14,287 bases of DNA from JAHJFW01 sp038065635 (GTDB lineage Bacteria > Patescibacteriota > Patescibacteriia > 2-12-FULL-60-25): contig JBBTQP010000012.1 in the NCBI GenBank assembly GCA_038065635.1, positions 1 through 14,287 of the forward strand, given 5' to 3'. The notes beneath the pieces are model-generated. The model made no database searches and had not been told where the DNA came from. It saw nothing but the letters and a program-made list of their open reading frames with translations. Position numbers and translations under genes: made by a program. Positions 4,739 to 11,825 of the stretch are shown piece after piece. The stretch's first letter is position 1. Every line of letters starts with the position of its first letter.

Positions 4739-4836
4739 CTTTGACTGATAGTGTCGTACTCGGCTCTCTCCTTCCGAGGACGACTGATGTTTAAAGGTTC
4801 TTGTGAGATGTACCAGTTCTTCCGGTCTTTCATCAT
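4705..4836 (-). CDS. Possible 43-residue protein or sRNA body
   Basis: On the minus strand an ATGATG start opens a 43-codon frame: MMKDRKNWYISQEPLNISRP, then RKERAEYDTISQRSGKDREF, then SPL. It is hydrophilic and highly charged, with no family recognised. A near-consensus promoter ends 9 nt before the first ATG, and a strong terminator overlaps the stop, so a discrete RNA of roughly 155-160 nt is expected. Internal structure exists: GTCGT and CTCGG pair with CCGAG and ACGAC (4753-4784). It could be a small leaderless gene, a non-coding RNA, or both. Transcription is much better supported than translation. Confidence 0.5.
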   Translation of the reverse strand: MMKDRKNWYISQEPLNISRPRKERAEYDTISQRSGKDREFSPL

Positions 4837-4845
4837 CACGACACC

Positions 4846-4874
4846 ACTATAGCATAGTTAAGACGATTTGTCAA
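4846..4874 (-). promoter_or_regulatory. Near-consensus promoter of the small unit
   Basis: On the minus strand TTGACA (4874-4869) is a perfect -35. A 17-bp spacer leads to TATAGT (4851-4846, 5 of 6) with an extended TGC just before it. Transcription should start near 4839, 2-3 nt before the ATG at 4836. It is the best sigma-70-type promoter in the window. Confidence 0.8.
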
Positions 4875-4944
4875 GGGTAGACAGACAGGTTTGGTCATAC
4901 TTCGCTGTATTTAGCCAAAATTGACAGACGTCCTTTGTCTTTCT

Positions 4945-4960
4945 TACATAAACATATGTA
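4945..4960. promoter_or_regulatory. Putative operator upstream of the TrmB-type gene
   Basis: TACATA and TATGTA form a perfect inverted repeat with a 4-nt spacer, 18 bp before the ATG at 4979 and just upstream of the extended -10. Its position fits binding by a dimeric regulator, perhaps the TrmB-like protein itself, but that is inference. Confidence 0.45.
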
Positions 4961-4963
4961 CTT

Positions 4964-4972
4964 TGTTATACT
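4964..4972 (+). promoter_or_regulatory. Extended -10 promoter of the TrmB-type gene
   Basis: TGTTATACT: an extended -10 (TGn) followed by TATACT (5 of 6). Six bases separate it from the ATG at 4979, so transcription should start at or next to the start codon. A TTGACA occurs at 4921-4926, but it is too far from this -10 to be its partner. Confidence 0.6.
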
Positions 4973-4978
4973 CATCCC

Positions 4979-5758
4979 ATGTCCTACGAACCCTCTTTCC
5001 CTATCCTCACGGATCTCGGATTATCGCTCAATGAAGCGAAAATATACGAATTGCTCGTGAAAAACGGTGCGCAAAAACCGCATGATTTAGCCAAATTATC
5101 CGGAATTGGGAGAGCAAACGTGTATGCTATTTTGGATCAATTAAAGAAACACGGGCTGACCCTAGAGATGGAAGGGCGGCAATCCCGCTTTTTAGCGCAG
5201 GATCCAGGGAAGCTAAACGAGCTTTTGGAAAGAAAAGCGAAGGAATCGGATGATCTTAAAGCCCGTTTCTCGAGCGACCTCCCCCGCCTTCTCTCGGCAT
5301 ATCACCTTGCGACGGACAGACCTTCTTTCAGGGTATTTGAAGGATTGGACGGCGTTGTGAAGGTTCTTGATGATTCGCTTACGGCAAAAGTAGAAATCCT
5401 AACCATACTCGATCCGGCTATTTTAACGCCGGAAGTCAACGCGGTTGATGACAAATACGTCGCAAAACGCCTGCGGGCAAAGATCCCCAAGCGCATACTC
5501 ATGCCGGATACGGAAACCGCAAGAAAAGTAATGACGGGAGGCGACAGCGAGCTTACAAAAATGCGCATCTCGAAGTCTCTCGCCGGCGGATTTCATACAG
5601 CCACAGAAATCTATGATACGCGCGTCTCGCTTCTTTCGTTTTCACAAGATCGCGTAATATCAATTTTAATAGAAGACAAAAACATCGCCGACCTTTTTCG
5701 CGTTCAATTTGAAGCGCTGTGGGGAACGGCCGACGTCAATCCGGCAATCGCTCGCTGA
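4979..5758 (+). CDS. TrmB-family transcriptional regulator
   Basis: A 259-residue DNA-binding regulator of the TrmB family, known in archaea for sugar-responsive control and frequent in Patescibacteria. Residues 10-62 form the winged helix-turn-helix: LTDLGLSLNEAKIYELLVKN, then AQKPHDLAKLSGIGRANVYA, then ILDQLKKHGLT. A coiled linker follows (75-105, LNELLERKAKESDDLKARF). The C-terminal part (about 115-255) has the alternating strand-helix pattern of the TrmB effector/dimer domain (VFEGLDGVVKVLDDSL, VEILTILDP, RVSLLSFSQDRVISILIEDK). There is no Shine-Dalgarno; the promoter abuts the ATG. Its 3' end overlaps the convergent gene by 23 bp. Targets and ligand cannot be read from sequence. Confidence 0.9.
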   Translation: MSYEPSFPILTDLGLSLNEAKIYELLVKNGAQKPHDLAKLSGIGRANVYAILDQLKKHGLTLEMEGRQSRFLAQDPGKLNELLERKAKESDDLKARFSSDLPRLLSAYHLATDRPSFRVFEGLDGVVKVLDDSLTAKVEILTILDPAILTPEVNAVDDKYVAKRLRAKIPKRILMPDTETARKVMTGGDSELTKMRISKSLAGGFHTATEIYDTRVSLLSFSQDRVISILIEDKNIADLFRVQFEALWGTADVNPAIAR

Positions 5759-8700
5759 CGGCTTCGTAAAACGTCATTTTTCCATGAGCTGAAATCTTAT
5801 ACCGCGAAATAACTTTTCCGAGTTTTGACTCTTTTTCAACCCAAGAAATAAATTCTTGAAGGTCGTTGAAAACTTTGGAATTTTTCGGAAATTCTTTTTG
5901 CTTGTTATTGATTCTTTCATTAATGCCCGCGGCTCGCTTTATTGAAAACCACGCGACCTCTTTTCCGTCTTTCGTCTTGTAGCGTTCAACACCGGTGATT
6001 TCGAATCCGAAATCCTCAACATACAAGGAGGTGGCGCGATCTGCAGCCAAAGCTTCCGCTACAATCGAACAACCTTTTCCTTCCACTGCCAGAGTCTCTC
6101 GAAAAAAGGATGCCCCAAGAGAAGCGTTCTTAAGCGCCGGAATAACATTGAACGATCCGGCGTATTTAACGTTTTTTCCCAAGTCAGGACGCTCATCGAA
6201 CCGGAGAAATGCAACAATGTGATTGTCTTGTTTCAAAAAATGAAATCGCGTCGGAAATTCTTTTTTCGCAAAACCTTCTTCGAGGCCATGCATTGCTCCT
6301 TGTGCGGCATCAACTCCTTTTTCCGACCAGTTTTCAAGCAAAACACTTTTACACTCATCAAACAATTTTTCTCGTTCATTAGATGCGATCGTTTGCGGAT
6401 CCACCAAATCAATCGAGGTTCTTTTCCATTCCGCGAAATTGATGTTCTTTTCCGAACCTGCGATCTCCTTAAAAACCGCCGCGAACACAATCATGTCCGT
6501 ACGATAACCTTCGAGCTGTTGTACGAGTTCGCGCGAGGAGCGTTCGACATCATTTCTCGTTTCACCCGCCTTCGCGGCGGCTACGTTTATCAACTGCTTG
6601 GCACGGGCCAAAAGGTGCGCTTCTATCGATCGCCTATCGACGAGTTTATTTCCTGTCTTATCCGTATAAAAAGCTTTTTCCAGATCAACCGACGCCTGCT
6701 CGGCGATATCTGCAAGTTCCGCATATTTTTGGAATACCTTACTGGCCGCTTCTGACGTGAATGACTCCGCAATACGATTCAGTGATGCCCCTGCGTGGGC
6801 ATCTTCCTCACATGAAAGAAACGCTACAGCGAACGGGCGATTGTAGCGCCTCATATTTGTTACCACCCTTTCATAACCATCTTTGCTTTGTATCGCCATC
6901 CATGAAAGAAGACTGACTTGCTCGCGAAGAGTCAGTTCGTTCAGACTCAAACCAATATCTTCTTCCACGCGCACTCGAATTTCAGGACGATGCAATTCTT
7001 TTAGCAATGCTGCGCTATCGATCGGAAACTTATGCCCGAGCGGAAGAATCTCTTGATTACCTTCGAATTGCTCAAATAACTCCGCGTGAACTGTTTTGAT
7101 CGGTAAAGATTCCTCAATCTGACTTAGCACCTGCTTCATCCGTTCAGGAAAATTCGGACTTGATAACAGCTCCATCTCTCGACGATCGAGTTGTGCGTTC
7201 AACGCATCCATTCGCCTGTCTATTTCCTCGTAGCGTGTCTTTTCTAGATCAAAGTTCTCGCGTTGACGTTCTTGCATCTGAAAAAAATCGTTCAAAACCT
7301 GTTCGGTAGTCTTCGGAAACGGCTTTTCTGGAGTATCCGTAAATAACTGCGTATAATCCTTGCGATAAATGGAAAGGCTGTTTAGAGCATTAAAACGCTG
7401 AGTATCGGTTTCCGCTTTAAAATATTCGTTGACCCATCCCCGCAAACGAGTATCCCGCTCTGCGTCCTGTTCCAACTTTTTTCTTTGTGAAGTAACCTTC
7501 ACGCAAAAATCGTCAAATAATTTTTGGTTGGCGTCCGAAGCCGATTCGGCCTGTTGTTTTTTTAATAATTCATCTCTCCGTGCACGAATATTTTCCTGTC
7601 TGTCTAAGATCTGCGCCCATGCGGATTCGGAAATCTCAGGAAAAAACGAGGCGAGACGTTGTGGGACGCTACGATCATCAGGGATCTTGGATATGATGTT
7701 GTTTTGTACGAATTCAAAGATCTGCGGTCGCTGCGAAGGCGGAAACTGCCGATACATGCCTATCAACTCTTTAGCGCGACTGATCGCCGCAAAATCAGGT
7801 CCAAGCTCTGCCGGCAACGTTTCTTCGTCGGGTTTCTTGGCAAAAGCCTCCGGCATATTAGTAACTCTATCCAGAGAAGCTATATAATCGCGCGAGATCT
7901 GTATTTTCTGCGAATCAACTCCGCGATCAAATCTTATACTTCCCCACGAACGCGATTTCTCGCGCACATACTCTTGAAAATCTCCCTTTTCAAAAACAAA
8001 ATCATCCGGCTCCAAGGAGCCGCCATTTTCTACGTAAGCTATATTAAATTCGGAAAGCGCTTCTTCGAGCACATATCGATACATCGGATTCATCGCATCT
8101 TCTTCGCTAAGTCTGGCTTTGAACTCATTTCGGAATCTGGTCAAAACATCGTCGGCATATCCCTCGCCCTCTGCGTATTTACAAATATATTCTGACAAAT
8201 GAATAACACCGAGCTGACTTTCCAATGGTAATTTCGTTAGCAAGTCGCGCAGCCATGAATAATCGCCATGTGAAAACTGCAGTTCATACACTAGCTCGCC
8301 AGCAACATTTGCTGAAATATTCTGTCGCGTTTCCGGCATCATGAATAAATTTGCCGCGACAGTGAACGCATCCGAAAACGGCAATGCATTGAACATGTTG
8401 GGAGAAACTGAAAAAGCTCTTTCGTGCCAATTACCCGCATATCTTTCAATTAGTGCGCTTGGAACATTTTCTCTCCGCTTTTCTTGGATGAACTTTACAA
8501 ACTCGTCAAAGAATATGCGCGTCCCAACTCGTTCTTCTTGAGAATATCGACCATCGTCATCTTTTATTCCTAAAAATCGCAACCAACTCTCCCTCATATC
8601 AAACGCATCCTCTGTGAGAAGAGGGTCGCGAAGTTGACCTGATTCTAAAAAATGCTGGAATGCTCTTTCCAACATGGCGCGCGTTTTCTTATGTATTACT

Positions 8701-8798
8701 TCCGCATCAAATATACGCTCTTTCGTTTCCTTTGCCTTTCTTGGCTTTCGTTCAACGGCACCATGTTGCTCAACGAACGGATTTTCGAATTGAGTCAT
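5736..8798 (-). CDS. Large orphan protein with GNAT-like C-terminus
   Basis: A 1020-residue, mostly helical, highly charged cytoplasmic protein with no signal peptide or membrane helix. The N-terminal half reads as irregular helical repeats. Coiled-coil-like segments lie at about 398-450 (QENIRARRDELLKKQQAESA and on) and 505-545 (RQRENFDLEKTRYEEIDRRM). Residues 848-955 resemble a GNAT acyltransferase fold: HIVAFLRF strands, SFNVIPALKNASLGASFFRE (882-901) in the place of motif A, then LYVEDFGFEITGVERY and AWFSIKR. The usual Q/RxxGxG/A acetyl-CoA loop is not evident, so activity is doubtful. A 65-residue tail follows. The start is 7 nt after the cca stop on the same strand, so the two probably form an operon. 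A TATGAT six bases before the ATG could be an extra internal promoter. Function unknown. Confidence 0.9.
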   Translation of the reverse strand: MTQFENPFVEQHGAVERKPRKAKETKERIFDAEVIHKKTRAMLERAFQHFLESGQLRDPLLTEDAFDMRESWLRFLGIKDDDGRYSQEERVGTRIFFDEFVKFIQEKRRENVPSALIERYAGNWHERAFSVSPNMFNALPFSDAFTVAANLFMMPETRQNISANVAGELVYELQFSHGDYSWLRDLLTKLPLESQLGVIHLSEYICKYAEGEGYADDVLTRFRNEFKARLSEEDAMNPMYRYVLEEALSEFNIAYVENGGSLEPDDFVFEKGDFQEYVREKSRSWGSIRFDRGVDSQKIQISRDYIASLDRVTNMPEAFAKKPDEETLPAELGPDFAAISRAKELIGMYRQFPPSQRPQIFEFVQNNIISKIPDDRSVPQRLASFFPEISESAWAQILDRQENIRARRDELLKKQQAESASDANQKLFDDFCVKVTSQRKKLEQDAERDTRLRGWVNEYFKAETDTQRFNALNSLSIYRKDYTQLFTDTPEKPFPKTTEQVLNDFFQMQERQRENFDLEKTRYEEIDRRMDALNAQLDRREMELLSSPNFPERMKQVLSQIEESLPIKTVHAELFEQFEGNQEILPLGHKFPIDSAALLKELHRPEIRVRVEEDIGLSLNELTLREQVSLLSWMAIQSKDGYERVVTNMRRYNRPFAVAFLSCEEDAHAGASLNRIAESFTSEAASKVFQKYAELADIAEQASVDLEKAFYTDKTGNKLVDRRSIEAHLLARAKQLINVAAAKAGETRNDVERSSRELVQQLEGYRTDMIVFAAVFKEIAGSEKNINFAEWKRTSIDLVDPQTIASNEREKLFDECKSVLLENWSEKGVDAAQGAMHGLEEGFAKKEFPTRFHFLKQDNHIVAFLRFDERPDLGKNVKYAGSFNVIPALKNASLGASFFRETLAVEGKGCSIVAEALAADRATSLYVEDFGFEITGVERYKTKDGKEVAWFSIKRAAGINERINNKQKEFPKNSKVFNDLQEFISWVEKESKLGKVISRYKISAHGKMTFYEAVSERLPD

Positions 8799-8805
8799 AA
8801 CACCA

Positions 8806-10359
8806 TCATACCTTATTCCCTCTCACCCACTCCACCGCCTCTTCTTTGGTTTTGATTTCTCCCCGATCCCTGGCCGCTTCGATGTCCGCTATGATTTTTC
8901 CCATTACCGGACCAGGAGCGATGCCCATCTCCATCAAATCCTTTCCTTGTATGAGCGGTTTCATGGCTTCGCCGTCGAGATTTTCTTTCGCGATGATTTC
9001 TTCCATCAAGTCGCCTGCCGTATGCGGGTCGGTTTCTGCTCCGGGAAATGCGCGACCGCGAGAGTCCGCTTCGGCTACGGCCAAAAACGCTCGCCACGAC
9101 AGAGGCGCGATTCTTTTTAGAAGACGTCGGATGGCGTTCGCGTATTTCTCTTCCGTGAGCTCTCCTTTTTCTATGGACCGAAACAACAATGCGGGCTTCA
9201 AATGTTCTTCAGCGATCGCCAGCGAAGACTGCAACGCGTCGTCTCCGAACGTCCATCGCTCCAGCAGCGCGCGTGTGGGTTCTTTTCCGGCGGATTCGTG
9301 GCCGCGAGATCGGATTCTGCCTTCAACGAACTCGGTTGTCGCGGGTTTTCCAAGATCGTGGCACACGGCGCCGAGCATTATTTGAAGTTTTTCTTCCTCT
9401 GAAAAGGGATTCCTCCGCTCGTCGTTGGACTCCTCGGTCGGAATGACAGAACGGCGGATTATTTTCGCGGCTTGATCAATAACCATAAGCGTATGAGTCC
9501 ACACGTCGCCTTCCGGATGCCATTCTTCTTCCTGTTTCGTGCCGATAAGCGCATGCAATTCAGGATAATCGCGTTCGACTATGCCGAGATCGCGCATCAA
9601 AGAGAGTCCGATGGACGGCCGCTCTGCTTTTAGAAGCAATTTTTTTATTTCTTCGGTAATTCTTTCTTTGGAAAGTTCTTTCAAGTCTCCGCTGGAAACC
9701 ATGCCGCGCATCAATTCAAGCGTCTCCGAATCTACAGTGAGATCAAATCGCGCCGAAAGCTGAACCGCGCGATATATACGCAAAGGATCGTCTTGAAACG
9801 TTGCCGCGTTCACGACTCGCAAAACCTTTTTCTCCAAATCCCCCCTTCCGCCGAACGGATCAATTAGCTCCCCTGTTGCGACATCCACCGCGATCGCGTT
9901 GATCGTAAAATCGCGACGGCGAAGCGCCTCCTCCACCGGCATCGCAGGATCGCCGATCACAGAAAATCCCTTGTGCCCGATTCCGCTTTTCGATTCGCGG
10001 CGAGGTAACGCGATATCCAGATCAATTCCATCTTCAAGAAAAACTTTAAAAATTCCGAACGAACGGCCGACCACGCTCATCTTCCCAGGAAACAAATCAG
10101 CCACGAGCGATTCGAGTTGTTCGGACGTGATTCCGTAGACTTCAAGATCGATATCTTTTGAGACGATGCCGAGCAAAGCGTCGCGCACGAATCCGCCGAC
10201 TAGAAGTACACGAGGAACGGCGCCGCCGTATTCCCGCACAGGAGATATTGAGCTCACGCCTTCGACAATACGCGAAATAGCGGTCTGCGCGTTGGGAGAT
10301 AGCTGTAAAATCCGATCGAGATGAATGTCTTGTAGAGCCATATAGAACGGCAAAAGCAT
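8806..10359 (-). CDS. cca: tRNA nucleotidyltransferase with HD domain
   Basis: A class II CCA-adding or poly(A)-polymerase-type enzyme that builds or repairs the tRNA 3' CCA end. Head motifs: LLVGGFVRDALLG (52-64) and DID (69-71), with Asp69 and Asp71 as metal ligands, plus RRDFTINAIA (148-157) and DPLRIYRAVQLSARF (191-205). The C-terminal HD phosphohydrolase-type domain has WTHTL (His289), AVCHDLGKP (His334-Asp335) and RGHE (352-355). Start at 10359 is chosen because GGTGGAG lies four bases upstream; MALQ at 10341 is the alternative. Residues about 304-318 (SVIPTEESNDERRNP) are a translated palindromic repeat, not part of the normal family sequence. Specificity for CCA versus A or C addition is not resolved. 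Confidence 0.95.
   Translation of the reverse strand: MLLPFYMALQDIHLDRILQLSPNAQTAISRIVEGVSSISPVREYGGAVPRVLLVGGFVRDALLGIVSKDIDLEVYGITSEQLESLVADLFPGKMSVVGRSFGIFKVFLEDGIDLDIALPRRESKSGIGHKGFSVIGDPAMPVEEALRRRDFTINAIAVDVATGELIDPFGGRGDLEKKVLRVVNAATFQDDPLRIYRAVQLSARFDLTVDSETLELMRGMVSSGDLKELSKERITEEIKKLLLKAERPSIGLSLMRDLGIVERDYPELHALIGTKQEEEWHPEGDVWTHTLMVIDQAAKIIRRSVIPTEESNDERRNPFSEEEKLQIMLGAVCHDLGKPATTEFVEGRIRSRGHESAGKEPTRALLERWTFGDDALQSSLAIAEEHLKPALLFRSIEKGELTEEKYANAIRRLLKRIAPLSWRAFLAVAEADSRGRAFPGAETDPHTAGDLMEEIIAKENLDGEAMKPLIQGKDLMEMGIAPGPVMGKIIADIEAARDRGEIKTKEEAVEWVRGNKV
9406..9449 (-). repeat. Palindromic repeat translated in frame inside cca
   Basis: On the minus strand the sequence starts TGTCATTCCGACCGAGGAG and ends CGGAGGAATCCC: the common CATTCC...GGAATCC palindromic repeat. 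It keeps the reading frame and codes SVIPTEESNDERRNP between KIIRR and FSEEEKLQIMLG in the HD domain. The related intergenic copy is at 1514-1540. Comparable to the palindromic elements inserted in Rickettsia genes. Confidence 0.7.
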
Positions 10360-10392
10360 ATCACTCCACCGCTACTTAACAAAACTCACTTT

Positions 10393-10472
10393 GTCATCCC
10401 CGCGAAGGCGGGGATCCAGGATATAGTGTGAATTTTTCCTTCTATCTGGATTCCCGCCTCCGCGGGAATGAC
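10393..10472. repeat. GTCATCCCCGCG inverted-repeat element, copy 1
   Basis: Arms of 27 bp (10393-10419 and 10446-10472) are inverted repeats with three differences. The left arm begins GTCATCCCCGCGAAGGCGGG and the right arm ends with the complement. The centre is about 26 bp. This is a widely dispersed MITE-like palindrome type, here between the divergent cca and 10530 genes. As RNA it would form a long hairpin. Confidence 0.85.
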
Positions 10473-10529
10473 ATTTTTGAGAAATTATGCTAGCGTCGCC
10501 ACACGCAACCTTCGACAACAGGAGAACCC

Positions 10530-11768
10530 ATGCGACAGCCGAACTTGAATCTCTGTGGCGTGATCAGAACCATCGCCACGTCTCAAGGAGATGTGCGCGC
10601 GGAATTCCAAAAAATCGCGGGCACTAACATCCTCATCTTGGTCAATAGCGTCTCGGCGAACGAAAAGCGCTATCCTGCCGGAATGGTCTTCGTGCCGAAC
10701 AAGCAGCTGGCAAAGGATTCGAATGATCGTGTCACGCACATGGCGTACCGCCAAGGACTCTACGAAGCGTTCCGCGGCGGGACGCACACAGTGCGCCATG
10801 GCGGAGTTCTGCCTGAACACGCGTTCGGCGAAATCGCGGAGCTACAAGAAGACACGGCCACGGCGCGCACGTACGTCGGGGTGCTGCTTGTGACCGGGAC
10901 TATCACGCCGGAAGAAGAAAAGGCGGCGCTCTCGGATCTGCACCGCCTCACGCAAAGCTACGGCGCCAAACGCGACGAGCGCAAAAAAAAAGCGCGAGCG
11001 CAATTGGAACGCGGCGTGCAGCCAATAGACAAATTGGGAAGAAGCAACGTCGGCGCAAGAGGGTTCGCGATCGGCGGCGCAATCCGCAACCTCAAAGCGC
11101 GACAGGACAATGTGCGAACTATCGCCGCCGCAGTGGATCGTCGCGACATCCACCTCTGGGGCGCGATCGAAGCGCACATGGAATTGTTCCGCTCGCTTCG
11201 CATGGCTCTCAAGCCACGAAGGGTAAGCGCAACCGGCGCAGACCAACTCCCAGGCATGCTCAAACTGCTACAAGAGTTCATCGTCTCTTTCTCGCTCATC
11301 CGCGCTTTGCCGTTCCGCGCCAACGCCGAACTCACTGCGCGAGATCTGCAACAAGCCGCAGATAGCGCCAAAAAAGGCGACCACGAGGCGGTTCGAGTTT
11401 TGTGCAAGCAAATCCGCCAAGGCATCGCGTGGATGTTCGCACTGCACACGTTCGAGACGACCGTGCTCGCTCCACTCTCGTACCTCATCGAGGAAGTCAG
11501 GGCGAGCAACAGGAGCCTCCGACGAAAGGAGGGGAAATGGTCTCCGTCTATTCCCGTCTCCTGCGCCGCCGCACCCGAAAGGTTCGCGCGAATCTTGGCC
11601 GCACTTCGAGACTTCTCGTTGCGACTCGCCAAATGCTCTGACGCGTGGCCCGAAGCACCGCGAAAAGCCGCGATCACGGCGTACATCGAGGCGGCCGAGC
11701 AGTACATTGCGGTCGACGATTGGCTGAATGCCAAAGAAGCCCTCCGCTCGGCGAGCGCCCTCATGTAG
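10530..11768 (+). CDS. Orphan protein, 412 residues
   Basis: No family recognised. The N-terminus (1-60) is beta-rich with CGVIRTIATSQGDVRAEFQK and ILILVNSVSANEKRYPAGMV. The middle (100-160) has YVGVLLVTGTITPEEEKAAL and a basic helix RDERKKKARAQLERG. The rest is helical, ending in AWPEAPRKAAITAYIEAAEQ and DDWLNAKEALRSASALM, which resembles a TPR-like helix pair. The start has a good AGGAG five bases upstream. Codons are more GC-rich than in the cca or pyrD genes, though less than in the gene at 1554-2714. No signal peptide or membrane helix. It stands alone, with its own terminator. Confidence 0.88.
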   Translation: MRQPNLNLCGVIRTIATSQGDVRAEFQKIAGTNILILVNSVSANEKRYPAGMVFVPNKQLAKDSNDRVTHMAYRQGLYEAFRGGTHTVRHGGVLPEHAFGEIAELQEDTATARTYVGVLLVTGTITPEEEKAALSDLHRLTQSYGAKRDERKKKARAQLERGVQPIDKLGRSNVGARGFAIGGAIRNLKARQDNVRTIAAAVDRRDIHLWGAIEAHMELFRSLRMALKPRRVSATGADQLPGMLKLLQEFIVSFSLIRALPFRANAELTARDLQQAADSAKKGDHEAVRVLCKQIRQGIAWMFALHTFETTVLAPLSYLIEEVRASNRSLRRKEGKWSPSIPVSCAAAPERFARILAALRDFSLRLAKCSDAWPEAPRKAAITAYIEAAEQYIAVDDWLNAKEALRSASALM

Positions 11769-11788
11769 GGCGAGCCGCTTTCTCACAG

Positions 11789-11813
11789 ACGTCTCCATTC
11801 AGGAGGCGTTTTT
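11789..11813 (+). terminator. Rho-independent terminator
   Basis: ACGTCTCC (11789-11796) pairs with GGAGGCGT (11802-11809) through one G-T wobble, loop ATTCA, followed by five T. It lies 20 bp after the stop of the 412-residue gene, and before the convergent pyrD stop at 11826. Confidence 0.85.
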
Positions 11814-11825
11814 CATATCCCCCTC

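Noticed and set aside
10842..11798. Long minus-strand frames across the 412-residue gene
   Set aside because: Shadows of a GC-rich gene that has a good Shine-Dalgarno and its own terminator on the plus strand.
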